This document shows positions 24,449 through 33,713 of a stretch of DNA of 64,000 nucleotides, one piece after another. The notes under the pieces are model-generated. The model worked only from the letters and a program-made list of their open reading frames with translations. It had not been told where the DNA came from and made no database searches. The first letter of the stretch is position 1. Each line of letters starts with the position of its first letter. The position numbers and the translations under genes were made by a program. This DNA comes from Rhizobacter sp. (lineage in GTDB: Bacteria > Pseudomonadota > Gammaproteobacteria > Burkholderiales > Burkholderiaceae_C), in the NCBI GenBank assembly GCA_019635355.1, contig JAHBZQ010000001.1:3968001-4032000 (forward strand), in the 5' to 3' direction.

Positions 24449-27400
24449 TCACGCCCGGGTTCTCACCGCCTCCACCGTGGGGCCGGCGTGCCACGCGGCC
24501 ATCAGCGCCTGCCACTTCGGGCGCGCCGCGGCGAGGTGGCGCGCCTTCACATGGCCGTAGCCGCGGATCTCTTCCGGGATCTTCGCAATCGCGATGGCCT
24601 GCGGCAGCTTGTCGGCGCTGAGCGTGGTCAGCACCTCGTCGAGGCTTGCCCGGTACTCGGCGATCAGCGCACGTTCGGTCTTGCGCTCTTCGGTGCGGCC
24701 GAAGGGGTCGAGCGCGGTGCCGCGCAGGCCCTTGCACTTGGCGAGCACGCGGAAGGCGGTCGTCATCCAGGGGCCGAAGCGCTGCTTCACGAGTTCGCCG
24801 CGTTCGTTGTGTTTGGCGAGCATCGGTGGCGCGAGGTGGTAGTGCACGCGGTAGTCGCCCTCGAACTGCGAGGCGATCTTCTGCAGGAAGCCGGTGTCGG
24901 TGTGCAGGCGCGCGACCTCGTACTCGTCCTTGTAGGCCATCAGCTTGAAGAGGTAGCGGGCCACGGCTTCGGCCAGCTTGGTGCTGCCGAGCGGCGCCTC
25001 GGCGGTGCGCACCTTGTCGACGTAGGCGCGGTACTGCGCGGCGTAGGCGGCGTTCTGGTAGGCGGTGAGGAACTCCACGCGCTTGGCGACGAGCTCATCC
25101 AGGTTGCCGCCGGGCTTGCGCACGAACTCGATGACCTGCGAAGGCTGGGCCAGCGACTGCACGGCACGCAGGTCATGCGCCGCACGGCGGCCCCACTCGA
25201 AGGCCAGTTGATTGCGCTCGACCTGCACACCGTTGAGCTCCATCGCGCGCATCAGGGAAGCGTGCGACAGCGGCACCCGGCCCTTCTGCCAGGCGTAGCC
25301 AAGCATCATCGGGTTGGTGTAGAGCGAGTCGCCGCACAGCGCAACCGCGAGTTGCTCGGCGTCGAACGCGCCGAAATGGTCGCGCCCCGCCGCGGCCATC
25401 AACGCGGCTTCGCAGCTCGCCGAGGGGAACTGCCAGTCGGGGTTGTGCACGAAGGCGGCGGTGGGCGAGCCGTGGGTGTTGAGCGCGACGAAGGTGCGGC
25501 CTTCGCGCACCACCGCGAGCGTGGCCTTGTTGGCGCCGACGATGGGGTCGCAGGCGAGCACGAGGTCGGCCTCGGCGGTGCCGACCTTGGTGGTGTAGAT
25601 CTCGCTCATGCGGTCGGCGATCTGGATGTGGCTCCAGGTGCTGCCTCCCTTCTGCGCGAGGCCGGCGGCGTCTTGCGTGACGATGCCCTTGCCGTCGAGG
25701 TGCGCGGCCATGCCGAGCAGTTGCCCGATGGTGATGACGCCGGTGCCGCCGACGCCGGCGACGACGATGCCGAAGGCATGGCGCGTGTCTGGCAATGTCG
25801 GCTCGGGTACGCCGATCTTCGACGGATCGGGGCGTGACACCTCTGCCTTCTTCGCGCTCTTGAGCTGCCCGCCCTGCACGGAGACGAAGCTCGGGCAGAA
25901 GCCCTTCACGCAGGAGTAGTCCTTGTTGCAGGTGTTCTGGTTGATGCGGCGCTTGCGGCCGAACTCGGTCTCGACCGGCTCCACGCTCAGGCAGTTGCTC
26001 TGCACCGAACAGTCGCCGCAGCCTTCGCACACCAGCTCGTTGATGACGACGCGCGTGTCGGGCTCGACCATCGTGCCGCGCTTGCGGCGGCGGCGCTTCT
26101 CGGTGGCGCAGGTCTGGTCGTAGATGATGGCCGTGGTGCCCTTGAGCTCACGGTACTCGCGCTGCAGGCGGTCGAGTTCGTCGCGGTGGAAGACCTGCAC
26201 CCCGGGCGCGAGCGTCACGCCGTCGTATTTGGCCGGGTCGTCGCTCACGATGCAGAGTGCGCTCACGCCTTCGGCCTTCAGGCTCTGCATGATCTGCAGC
26301 ACCGAGTGACCCTCGGGCCGCTCACCGACACGCTGGCCGCCCGTCATCGCGACCGCGTCGTTGTAGAGGATCTTGTAGGTGATGTTCACGCCCGCCGCGA
26401 TGCTCTGGCGGATGGCGAGCAGGCCGCTGTGGAAGTAGGTGCCGTCACCGAGGTTGGCAAAGATGTGCTGCTCGGTGGTGAAGGGCGCCTGGCCCACCCA
26501 GGGCACGCCTTCGCCGCCCATCTGCGTGAAGGTGGAGGTGCTGCGGTCCATCCACACCACCATGTAGTGGCAGCCGATGCCGGCCACCGCGCGCGAGCCT
26601 TCGGGCACGCGGGTGGAGGTGTTGTGCGGGCAGCCGCTGCAGAAGAAGGGCTGGCGGTCGCCGCTGTCGGCCTTCAGCGCCTGCAGCGATTTTTCTTTCG
26701 CGTCGATGAGTGCGAGGCGCGCGTCGATGCGGGCGGCGGTGTCGGCATCGACGCCGAGCTTCTTCAGGCGCTTGCCGATCGCCTTGGCGATGATCGCGGG
26801 CGTGAGGTCGGCCTGCGCGCGCAGCAGCCAGTTGGCGCTCGGGTTGGGCTGCGACCATTCGCCGCCGGTGGCGTCGCCCTCGGCTTCGTCGAATTTGCCG
26901 AGCACGTTGGGCCGCACGTCGGTGCGCCAGTTGTAGAGCTCTTCCTTGAGCTGGTATTCGATGACCTGGCGCTTTTCTTCGACGACGAGGATCTCCTGCA
27001 GGCCGGTCGCGAAGTCGCGCGTGATGGTCGCCTCCAACGGCCACACCACGTTGACCTTGTGCAGGCGGATGCCGAGGCGTCGGCAATCGTCGTCGCTCAA
27101 GCCGAGGTCGTGCAGCGCCTGGCGGGTGTCGTTGTAGGCCTTGCCCGAAGCGATCAGGCCGAAGCGATCGTTCGGGCCGCTGATGACGTTGTGGTTGAGC
27201 TTGTTGGCCCGCACGTAGGCCAGCGCGGCATACCACTTGTGGTCCATCAGCCGCGCTTCTTGCTCCAGCGGCGGGTCGGGCCAGCGGATGTGCAGGCCGC
27301 CGGGCGGCATCACGAAGTCTTCGGGCAGCACGATCTGCACACGGTCGGGGTCGACGCTGATGCTGGCCGACGATTCGACGATCTCCTGGATCGTCTTCAT

Positions 27401-28027
27401 GCCGGCCCACACGCCCGAGAAGCGGCTCATCGCAAACGCGTGCAGGCCCATGTCGAGGATGTCTTGCACGCTGGAGGGAAAGAACACCGGCAGCCCGCAG
27501 GCCTTGAAGATGTGGTCGCTCTGGTGCGCGGCGGTGGAGCTCTTGGCGATGTGGTCGTCACCGGCGAGCGCGATCACGCCGCCGTGCTTCGCGGTGCCGG
27601 CCATGTTGGCGTGCTTGAAGACGTCGGAGCAGCGGTCGACGCCCGGGCCCTTGCCGTACCAGAGGCCGAAGACGCCGTCGAACTTCTTGGTCTCGGGGTA
27701 GAGGTCGAGCTGCTGCGTGCCCCACACGGCGGTGGCGCCCAGCTCTTCGTTGACGCCGGGCTGGAAGACGATGTTCTGCGCCTGCAGATGTTTCTTCGCC
27801 GCCCACAGCGCCTGGTCGTAGCCGCCGAGCGGCGAGCCCCGGTAGCCGCTGATGAAGCCGGCGGTGTTGAGCCCGGCCATCGCATCGCGTGTGCGCTGCA
27901 GCATGGGCAGCCGCACCAGCGCCTGCACGCCGCTCATGAACGCCTTGCCGGTGGGCAACGCGTATTTGTCGTCGAGCGAGACGCTCTCCAGGGCCTTGCG
28001 GATCGAGTCGGGCAGCGGTGCGTTCAT
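24449..28027 (-). CDS. Fused indolepyruvate ferredoxin oxidoreductase
   Basis: A 1192-residue, single-chain enzyme that oxidatively decarboxylates aryl (and branched-chain) pyruvates to acyl-CoA. The order is: pyrimidine-binding and TPP domains (YRGSPLGGYDQAL, NLGDGTYFHSG), then a Cys-rich [4Fe-4S] segment (CEGCGDC, CNKDYSCVKGFCP), then the IorB-like gamma domain (VVAGVGGTGVITIGQLL) and a C-terminal extension. In archaea IorA and IorB are separate; this alpha-beta fusion is the usual betaproteobacterial form. The start (ATG at 28025-28027) is the first consistent one. A divergent Lrp regulator starts 171 bp away and probably controls it. Confidence 0.92.
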   Translation of the reverse strand: MNAPLPDSIRKALESVSLDDKYALPTGKAFMSGVQALVRLPMLQRTRDAMAGLNTAGFISGYRGSPLGGYDQALWAAKKHLQAQNIVFQPGVNEELGATAVWGTQQLDLYPETKKFDGVFGLWYGKGPGVDRCSDVFKHANMAGTAKHGGVIALAGDDHIAKSSTAAHQSDHIFKACGLPVFFPSSVQDILDMGLHAFAMSRFSGVWAGMKTIQEIVESSASISVDPDRVQIVLPEDFVMPPGGLHIRWPDPPLEQEARLMDHKWYAALAYVRANKLNHNVISGPNDRFGLIASGKAYNDTRQALHDLGLSDDDCRRLGIRLHKVNVVWPLEATITRDFATGLQEILVVEEKRQVIEYQLKEELYNWRTDVRPNVLGKFDEAEGDATGGEWSQPNPSANWLLRAQADLTPAIIAKAIGKRLKKLGVDADTAARIDARLALIDAKEKSLQALKADSGDRQPFFCSGCPHNTSTRVPEGSRAVAGIGCHYMVVWMDRSTSTFTQMGGEGVPWVGQAPFTTEQHIFANLGDGTYFHSGLLAIRQSIAAGVNITYKILYNDAVAMTGGQRVGERPEGHSVLQIMQSLKAEGVSALCIVSDDPAKYDGVTLAPGVQVFHRDELDRLQREYRELKGTTAIIYDQTCATEKRRRRKRGTMVEPDTRVVINELVCEGCGDCSVQSNCLSVEPVETEFGRKRRINQNTCNKDYSCVKGFCPSFVSVQGGQLKSAKKAEVSRPDPSKIGVPEPTLPDTRHAFGIVVAGVGGTGVITIGQLLGMAAHLDGKGIVTQDAAGLAQKGGSTWSHIQIADRMSEIYTTKVGTAEADLVLACDPIVGANKATLAVVREGRTFVALNTHGSPTAAFVHNPDWQFPSASCEAALMAAAGRDHFGAFDAEQLAVALCGDSLYTNPMMLGYAWQKGRVPLSHASLMRAMELNGVQVERNQLAFEWGRRAAHDLRAVQSLAQPSQVIEFVRKPGGNLDELVAKRVEFLTAYQNAAYAAQYRAYVDKVRTAEAPLGSTKLAEAVARYLFKLMAYKDEYEVARLHTDTGFLQKIASQFEGDYRVHYHLAPPMLAKHNERGELVKQRFGPWMTTAFRVLAKCKGLRGTALDPFGRTEERKTERALIAEYRASLDEVLTTLSADKLPQAIAIAKIPEEIRGYGHVKARHLAAARPKWQALMAAWHAGPTVEAVRTRA

Positions 28028-28198
28028 GCGTCGGGGCTCCTGTGGGTGGGCAGTGCCGCAGCTCGTGACCGCGGCGTGCTTCAAAGGGGAACGGTCTGGG
28101 CAGTGTAGGGAAGCGGGCGGTGGAAGTCCTTTCTTTGTTTGCTCGATGAAAGGGTGTTCCAGCAATAATCTTTCGCAAAACTCGCAGTTGGAGTCGAA

Positions 28199-28759
28199 AT
28201 GCCGCTCAAAAAGCCGTTCCCAGGGAAAACCATCAAGCTCGCAGACGAGCCTGCAGAACCTCATGGCGACGCGCTCGACCGCTACGACGTGCTCATCCTG
28301 CGCGAGCTGCAGCACGACGCCCGCCTGTCCAACGCCGAGCTGGCCGCGCGCATCGGCCTGTCGGCCGCGCCCACCTGGCGGCGCGTGAAGTGGCTCGAAG
28401 AGCAGGGCTACATCACCGGCTACCGGGCCGAGATCGACCGCCGCAAGATCGGCCTCGGCGTGCTGGCCTTCGTGCGCGTCGACGCTGAGCGCAACAACGG
28501 CCTGGCCACCCGGGCGCTGGAAGACGCCATCCGCAAATTGCCCGAGGTGATCGCCTGCCACTACATTTCAGGCACCGGCACTTTCGAGCTGCAAGTCATG
28601 GCCACCGACCTCGATGCGTTCTCCCGCTTTTCGATCGACACCCTGCTCAACCTGCCGAACGTCAAAGACATCCACACCAGCTTCTCGCTGGGCGAAGTGA
28701 AGGCTGGGGCCGCGCTGCCCCTCTCGCATCTGCACACCGCCAAACCGCGCTCGCGTTGA
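28199..28759 (+). CDS. Lrp/AsnC family transcriptional regulator
   Basis: A 186-residue regulator. After a 27-residue N-terminal extension come the helix-turn-helix (LSNAELAARIGLSAAPTWRRV, about residues 43-63) and the RAM effector domain (about 75-160, with VIACHYISGTGTFELQVM). Lrp proteins sense amino acids or their keto-acids. Divergent placement from the indolepyruvate oxidoreductase suggests it responds to an aromatic amino acid or its catabolites (inference). Its stop codon overlaps the start of the GGDEF gene. Confidence 0.9.
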   Translation: MPLKKPFPGKTIKLADEPAEPHGDALDRYDVLILRELQHDARLSNAELAARIGLSAAPTWRRVKWLEEQGYITGYRAEIDRRKIGLGVLAFVRVDAERNNGLATRALEDAIRKLPEVIACHYISGTGTFELQVMATDLDAFSRFSIDTLLNLPNVKDIHTSFSLGEVKAGAALPLSHLHTAKPRSR

Positions 28760-29874
28760 TGTCCTCGTCCCGCCTGGCCGACTGGCTCTTCGGCACCGAA
28801 CCCAAGCAGCGGCTGCGCCTGGTGCAGTGCGGCACGGCGATGCTGCTGGTGCTGGGCAGCGTGCTCAACATGCAGTACCTGGTGTGGGCCGGGCTCGCGC
28901 CGATGGTGCCCACGGCGTGGTGGACGCTGGTGCTGATCGGCGGCTTCGTGGTGTTCTTCATCACCATCCGCAGCGGGCAGAACCTGCGTTATGCCGACCC
29001 GTCGCTGACCGTGCCGCAGATGGTGTTCGCCATCCTCTGCGCGGCGGTTGCGTATGCCATCGCAGGCAAGGGGCGCGGCGGGGCGTTTCCGATCCTGATG
29101 GTCGTGTTCATGTTCAGCATGTATTCGCTCGCGCCGGGGACCGTGCTGCGCACGAGCTTCTTCGCGGTGGCGGTGTTCGCCGTCACGATGGCCACGATGG
29201 CCTGGCGCCACCCGGCGGTCTACGAGCCGGCGGTGGAGTGGGGCCACTTCATCATGATCGCGATCATGGTGCCGGCGGTCGCGGTGCTGGCCGGGCAGCT
29301 GAGCCGCCTGCGCGACCGGCTGCGCCGCCAGAAGAAAGACATCGCGACCGCGCTCGCGCGCATCCAGGAGCTCGCCACGCGCGACGAGCTCACCGGCCTC
29401 ATCAACCGCCGCCACATGCTCGAGCTGATGGAGCAGGAACGTCAGCGCGGTGTGCGCTCGGGGCAGTCGTTCTGCCTCGCGGTGATCGACATCGATGGCT
29501 TCCGCGAGATCAACGACCGGCACGGCCACGCCTTTGCCGACGAGCTGCTGCGCCGCTTCGCGAACGAAGCGCTCAACGTGATCCGCATCTCCGACCTGCT
29601 CTCGCGCTGGAACGGCAAGGAGTTCCTGCTGATGCTCAGCAACACCCGCGCCTCGCTCGGCCGCACCAGCCTCGAGCGCCTGCGCGAGCGCATGAAGGCG
29701 ATGGCCGTCGAGGTGCCCGGCGGCGAGCCGGGGGCCGAGCCGCTGCACCTGAGCTTCTCGGCCGGCGTGGCCGAGCACCGCGCGGGCGAATCGGTGGCCG
29801 ACACCGTGCAGCGTGCCGAGCATGCGCTCATCAACGCCAAGGCCTCGGGCGCCAACCGGGTGGTGCTGGCTTGA
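28759..29874 (+). CDS. Membrane GGDEF protein with degenerate A-site
   Basis: A 371-residue protein. Five or six N-terminal membrane helices (about 20-190) lead to a GGDEF domain (about 200-371), with the entry motif RDELTGLINRRHML and the metal-site segment VIDIDGF. The active-site signature reads NGKEF (residues 285-289) instead of GGDEF/GGEEF. The inhibitory I-site RxxD is kept as RISD (276-279), five residues before. Synthase activity is therefore unlikely and c-di-GMP binding is possible. A paralog with an intact GGEEF is at 54694-55806 and shares the membrane domain. Its start overlaps the Lrp stop. Confidence 0.9.
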   Translation: MSSSRLADWLFGTEPKQRLRLVQCGTAMLLVLGSVLNMQYLVWAGLAPMVPTAWWTLVLIGGFVVFFITIRSGQNLRYADPSLTVPQMVFAILCAAVAYAIAGKGRGGAFPILMVVFMFSMYSLAPGTVLRTSFFAVAVFAVTMATMAWRHPAVYEPAVEWGHFIMIAIMVPAVAVLAGQLSRLRDRLRRQKKDIATALARIQELATRDELTGLINRRHMLELMEQERQRGVRSGQSFCLAVIDIDGFREINDRHGHAFADELLRRFANEALNVIRISDLLSRWNGKEFLLMLSNTRASLGRTSLERLRERMKAMAVEVPGGEPGAEPLHLSFSAGVAEHRAGESVADTVQRAEHALINAKASGANRVVLA

Positions 29875-29876
29875 CG

Positions 29877-30761
29877 GTGGCCGCGCACCCGCCGTGGCGG
29901 CACCTGCTGCTGGCGCTGGCGGTGGTGGCGGTGTGGGGCACCAACTTCGTGGTCATCAAGTCGGCCCTGGCGCACCTGCCGCCGCTGCTCTTTGCCACCC
30001 TGCGCTACGCCATCGCGTTTTTCCCCGCGGTGCTGCTGCTGCGCAAGCCGGCGGTGCCGTGGCGCAACCTCGCCGCCTACGGGGTGCTGATCGGCGTGGG
30101 CCAGTTCGGCGTGCTCTACATCGCGATGCGCAGCAGCATCTCGCCCGGCCTCGCCTCGCTCGTGATCCAGACACAGGTCTTCTTCACCATCGTGCTGGCG
30201 ATGCGCCTGGCCCGTGAGCGGGTGCAGGGCTACCAGTGGCTCGCGCTCGTGCTCGGCGCCGCGGGCATCGGGGTGATCGGTGCGCACACCGGCGGCGATG
30301 CCACGGTGGCCGGCCTCCTGATGGTGCTGTCGGCCGCGTTCTGCTGGGCCTGCGCCAACATCGTCAGCAAGCGTGCGGGCCAGGTGAACATGCTGGCGTA
30401 TGTGGTGTGGTCGAGCGCTGCGGCCGTGCCGCCGCTGCTCGCGCTCTCACTGTGGGTGGAAGGCTGGCCGGCGGTCGAGGCCGGCGTGGTGAACGCCGAT
30501 GCCGCCACCTGGGCCGCGGTGGTGTGGCAGTCGGTCGGCAACACGCTCTTCGGCTACGCCGCCTGGGGCTGGCTGCTCGCGCGCCACCCGGCGGCCAGCA
30601 TCACGCCGATGGCGCTCTTGGTGCCGGTGTTCGGCATGGCGGCGTCGAGCTGGTGGCTGGGCGAGTCGCTGCCGGGCTGGAAGCTGCTGGCCGCCGCGCT
30701 GATCCTGTGCGGGCTCGGCCTCAACGTGCTCTGGCCACGTTGGCGCACTGCACAAAACTGA
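29877..30761 (+). CDS. EamA/DMT family transporter
   Basis: A 294-residue integral membrane protein with ten predicted helices in two EamA repeats. Landmarks are VWGTNFVVIKSALAHLPP, FATLRYAIAFFP and, in the second half, ASITPMALLVPVFGM. DMT members export amino acids, drugs or metabolites; substrate unknown. There is no ATG; GTG at 29877 is preferred, with TTG at 29871 (overlapping the previous stop) also possible. It is coupled to the GGDEF gene. Confidence 0.85.
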   Translation: MAAHPPWRHLLLALAVVAVWGTNFVVIKSALAHLPPLLFATLRYAIAFFPAVLLLRKPAVPWRNLAAYGVLIGVGQFGVLYIAMRSSISPGLASLVIQTQVFFTIVLAMRLARERVQGYQWLALVLGAAGIGVIGAHTGGDATVAGLLMVLSAAFCWACANIVSKRAGQVNMLAYVVWSSAAAVPPLLALSLWVEGWPAVEAGVVNADAATWAAVVWQSVGNTLFGYAAWGWLLARHPAASITPMALLVPVFGMAASSWWLGESLPGWKLLAAALILCGLGLNVLWPRWRTAQN

Positions 30762-30817
30762 AGCTGCTTGGCACAGGCCTTGCACTCGGTTGGTGAGCCT
30801 CCCGAGGTGACCGCCCC

Positions 30818-32110
30818 ATGTTCACTGAGTTCATCCAGCCCGTGCGCGCCACGCCCAGCCCCAGCGGGGCGTGGAGCGAGCGCCTGCAACTGCTGCTCGA
30901 ATCCACCGGCGAGGGCATCTTCGGCATCGACATGGCGGGCCGATGCACCTTTGTCAACCGCGCCGCCGCCGAGATGCTGGGCTACCGCACCGAGCAAGTG
31001 CATGGGCGGAACATGCACGAACTGATCCACCACACGCATGCCGACGGGCGCCACTACCCCGAGTGCGACTGCCCGATCTTCAACGCCTTTCGCCGCGGCC
31101 TGCCGTGCCGCATCGACAGCGAGGTGCTTTGGCGCGCGGATGGCTCGGCCTTCAGCGCCGAGTACTCGTCGCACCCGGTCATCGATGGCGGCGTGGTGCA
31201 GGGCGCGGTGGTCACAATCGTCGACATCACCGAGCGCAAGCGCGCCGAGGGCGAGCTGCGCCAGGCGCATGAAGAGCTGGAGCGACGCGTCGAAGAGAGA
31301 ACGCACGAGCTGACCCATGCGCTCGGCCAGTTGCGCGAACTCTCGGCCTATCTGGAGACGGTGCGCGAAGAAGAGCGCACGCGCATCGCCCGCGAGATCC
31401 ACGACGAGCTGGGCTCGCTGCTGGTGGCGCTGAAGATGGATGTGAACTGGCTGCACAAGCGTGTCGACGACCGCCCGCCGCTGGCCGCCAAGTGCGAGGG
31501 CATGGGCAGGCTGATCGACCGCGCCGTCGACAACCTCGGCCGCATCATCACCGACCTGCGCCCGAGCATCCTCGACCACCAGGGCCTGTGGGCGGCGCTC
31601 GAATGGCAGGCGCAGGAGTTCATCGAGGCCACCGAGTTGCAGCACGAGCTGCAAGTGCATGTGCACCACGGGGTCGAGGCGCCCACCGGCCCGCAGGGCG
31701 AGCGCTGGGCGATCGCGGTCTTCCGCATCTTTCAAGAGATGCTGAGCAACGTGGCGCGACATGCGCAGGCGCGCTGGGTGCACATCCGCCTGTACGTCGA
31801 TGGCCCGCCCGCGCCCGTGCTGCACCTCGAGGTGCGCGACGACGGCGTGGGCGCCACCCGCGAAGCGCTCGACGCCCCGCGCAGCTACGGCGTGATGGGC
31901 ATGCGCGAACGCGCCGGGCATTTCGGCGGGCAGATCACGATCGACAGCGTGCCGGGTCTGGGCACCTACGTGCGCCTGACCATGCCTTTGCCAGGAGCCG
32001 AGATGGGCTTGAACGAAGACGCGCGGGCCGAGCGCCGGGCCGCTCCCAAGCCGGCCCGCATCCCCTCGGGGGATCGGCCAACGTCCTCGTTGGACGAGGG
32101 GCAGTCATGA
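30818..32110 (+). CDS. PAS-domain sensor histidine kinase (NarL/DegS type)
   Basis: A 430-residue soluble kinase. A PAS domain (about 20-140, GEGIFGIDMAGRCTFVNRAAAE, ending IVDITERKRAE) is followed by a coiled-coil (about 145-185), the HisKA_3 box REIHDELGS with its phospho-His near 198, and a HATPase domain (EMLSNVARHA, DDGVG, MRERAGHFGG). No membrane helices, so it senses cytoplasmic redox, ligand or light. The last 25 codons are encoded by a palindromic repeat that also overlaps the next gene's ribosome site. Confidence 0.9.
   Translation: MFTEFIQPVRATPSPSGAWSERLQLLLESTGEGIFGIDMAGRCTFVNRAAAEMLGYRTEQVHGRNMHELIHHTHADGRHYPECDCPIFNAFRRGLPCRIDSEVLWRADGSAFSAEYSSHPVIDGGVVQGAVVTIVDITERKRAEGELRQAHEELERRVEERTHELTHALGQLRELSAYLETVREEERTRIAREIHDELGSLLVALKMDVNWLHKRVDDRPPLAAKCEGMGRLIDRAVDNLGRIITDLRPSILDHQGLWAALEWQAQEFIEATELQHELQVHVHHGVEAPTGPQGERWAIAVFRIFQEMLSNVARHAQARWVHIRLYVDGPPAPVLHLEVRDDGVGATREALDAPRSYGVMGMRERAGHFGGQITIDSVPGLGTYVRLTMPLPGAEMGLNEDARAERRAAPKPARIPSGDRPTSSLDEGQS
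32062..32101. repeat. Palindromic element in kinase tail covering the next ribosome site
   Basis: Nested inverted repeat: CCCCTCG (32062-32068) with CGAGGGG (32095-32101), and inside it CCAACG (32078-32083) with CGTTGG (32088-32093), loop TCCT. It is inside the C-terminal codons of the kinase, and its right arm contains the GAGGGG that would act as the ribosome site for the regulator starting at 32107. Confidence 0.75.
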
Positions 32111-32751
32111 CCATTCATGTCTTGATCTGCGATGACCACCTGATCGTGCGGCAGGGCATCCGGCAGGTGCTGGCCGATGCGCCCGACATCGAGGTCGCGT
32201 TCGAGGCGGCCAACGGCCCGGAAGCGCTGACAAGGGTGCGGCAAGGCGGCATCGACGTGGTGCTGATGGACATCGCCATGCCCCACCGCGACGGGCTCGA
32301 CGTGCTGCGCCAGATGAAGAGCGAGTACCCGAAGCTCCCGGTACTGATGCTCAGCACCTACCCCGACAAGCAGTACGCGGTGCGCAGCATGAAGCTCGGC
32401 GCGGTGGGCTACCTCAACAAGAGCGCCGACTCCGAGCAGATGATCTCGGCCATCCGCAAGGTGGCGGCGGGCGGCATGTTCATCACACCCACCGTGGCCG
32501 AGCACCTGGCGAGTGCCATTGGCGCCGGCCACACGGAAGACAAGCCGCTGCACGAGCGCCTGTCGCACCGCGAGTACCAGGTGTTCCGCCTTTTGAGCCA
32601 GGGCCGCAGCGTGGGCGAGATCGCCGAGCAGTTGGCGCTGTCGTCCAACACGGTGAGCACCTACCGGGCGCGCATCCTCGACAAGACCGGCGTGCGCAAC
32701 GACGTGGAGCTGGCGCTCTACGCGGTGCGCCAGGAACTCACACAGGTTTAG
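32107..32751 (+). CDS. NarL-family response regulator
   Basis: A 214-residue regulator. The receiver domain (about 1-125) has the acidic CDDH pair, phospho-Asp in LMDIAMPHRDG near residue 56 and Lys in LNKSAD. The LuxR-type helix-turn-helix (about 147-205) is LSHREYQVFRLLSQGRS with SNTVSTYRARIL. Its start overlaps the kinase stop (ATGA), a clear two-component pair. The stop codon overlaps the end of the convergent nhaR-like gene. Confidence 0.93.
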   Translation: MTIHVLICDDHLIVRQGIRQVLADAPDIEVAFEAANGPEALTRVRQGGIDVVLMDIAMPHRDGLDVLRQMKSEYPKLPVLMLSTYPDKQYAVRSMKLGAVGYLNKSADSEQMISAIRKVAAGGMFITPTVAEHLASAIGAGHTEDKPLHERLSHREYQVFRLLSQGRSVGEIAEQLALSSNTVSTYRARILDKTGVRNDVELALYAVRQELTQV

Positions 32752-33638
32752 GCCAGGAAGCGGCCGCGTGCCGCCTCGGTGATCGCCACCACGCAGGGGT
32801 GCGTGATGCGCCGCTCCACCGAGATGGCGTAGAACTCTTCCACCAGCGCCTCGGTGCGGCCGAGCACCTTCACGCCGTATTGCTCGCAGGTTTCGTCGTC
32901 GAGCACGGTGGGTGACATGAAGACGCCCTGGCCCTCGCGGCCGAAGGCCTTCATCAGGGCCGCGTCATCGAACTCGCCCACCACCCGCGGATGCAGGCCC
33001 TGCTCGGCGAGCCACAGGTCGAGCCGCTGGCGCATCGCCGACGACGATCCTTGTGAAAGGAAGGGTGCACCGTCGAGGCATTTCGGAAAGGGGCCCTTCA
33101 GCGAGCGCTTGAGGGCGGGCGCGGCGAAGAAGCTCATGGCGGTCGTGCCGAGCGGGTGGTTGTAGGCCTTCACGCTGACCGACTTGCCCATCGGCTCGTC
33201 GGCGAGCACGAGGTCGAGCCGGTGCACCGAGAGCTGGCCGAGCAGGTCTTGCAGCTTGCCCTCGTGGCCGATGAGGCGGGTGTTGGGCACGCGCAGTGCC
33301 GGCTCGATCAGCCGGTAGGCGATGGCCTTGGGCACCTGGTCGGCGATGCCCACGCGAAAAGGCAGCACGGCCCCTGCCGTTCCCGCCTTGCCGATGGCCG
33401 CTTCGAGCTCGGTGCTCAACGCGAAGATCTGGTCGGCATAGCCGAGGGCGGTGCGGCCCTCTTCGGTCAGTTCCAGGTGGCGGCCCTTCTTGCGAAAAAG
33501 TGCACAGCCCAGGCGCTCTTCGAGCAGCTTGATCTGGGTCGAGAGTGTCTGCGGCGTGGTGTGCAGTTGCTCGCCCGCGCGCATCACCCCGCCCGCCTTG
33601 GCGGTGGCCCAGAAGTAATAGAGGTGCTTGAAGTTCAT
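32748..33638 (-). CDS. NhaR-type LysR family regulator
   Basis: A 296-residue LysR-type regulator of the NhaR subgroup: MNFKHLYYFWATAKAGGVMR, HTTPQTLSTQI and LFRKKGRHLELTEEGR at the N terminus, then the effector domain. NhaR activates Na+/H+ antiporter genes in E. coli and senses Na+. Divergent to a TerC-family gene 75 bp away, it probably controls that gene; nhaA is not in the window. The stop codon overlaps the convergent response-regulator stop by 3 bases. Confidence 0.9.
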   Translation of the reverse strand: MNFKHLYYFWATAKAGGVMRAGEQLHTTPQTLSTQIKLLEERLGCALFRKKGRHLELTEEGRTALGYADQIFALSTELEAAIGKAGTAGAVLPFRVGIADQVPKAIAYRLIEPALRVPNTRLIGHEGKLQDLLGQLSVHRLDLVLADEPMGKSVSVKAYNHPLGTTAMSFFAAPALKRSLKGPFPKCLDGAPFLSQGSSSAMRQRLDLWLAEQGLHPRVVGEFDDAALMKAFGREGQGVFMSPTVLDDETCEQYGVKVLGRTEALVEEFYAISVERRITHPCVVAITEAARGRFLA

Positions 33639-33647
33639 GCTTCCGTT

Positions 33648-33697
33648 TTCTAGAAGTCACGCTTCCAAAATCGCGACTTTACGCGAAGTGTTGGAGC
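33648..33697. promoter_or_regulatory. Candidate operator between nhaR-like and terC-like genes
   Basis: The 75-bp divergent gap holds TTCTAGAA (33648-33655) and an imperfect dyad at 33661-33697: GCTTCCAA and TTGGAGC outside, TCGCG and CGCGA (33671-33675, 33682-33686) inside. LysR-type regulators bind dyads with TN11A in such gaps. That this is the NhaR site is inference. Confidence 0.35.
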
Positions 33698-33713
33698 GCC
33701 TAGATTCCAAGCG

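Noticed and set aside
33639..33713. yybP-ykoY manganese riboswitch before the terC-like gene
   Set aside because: The gap is only 75 bp, and the conserved riboswitch segments are not seen.
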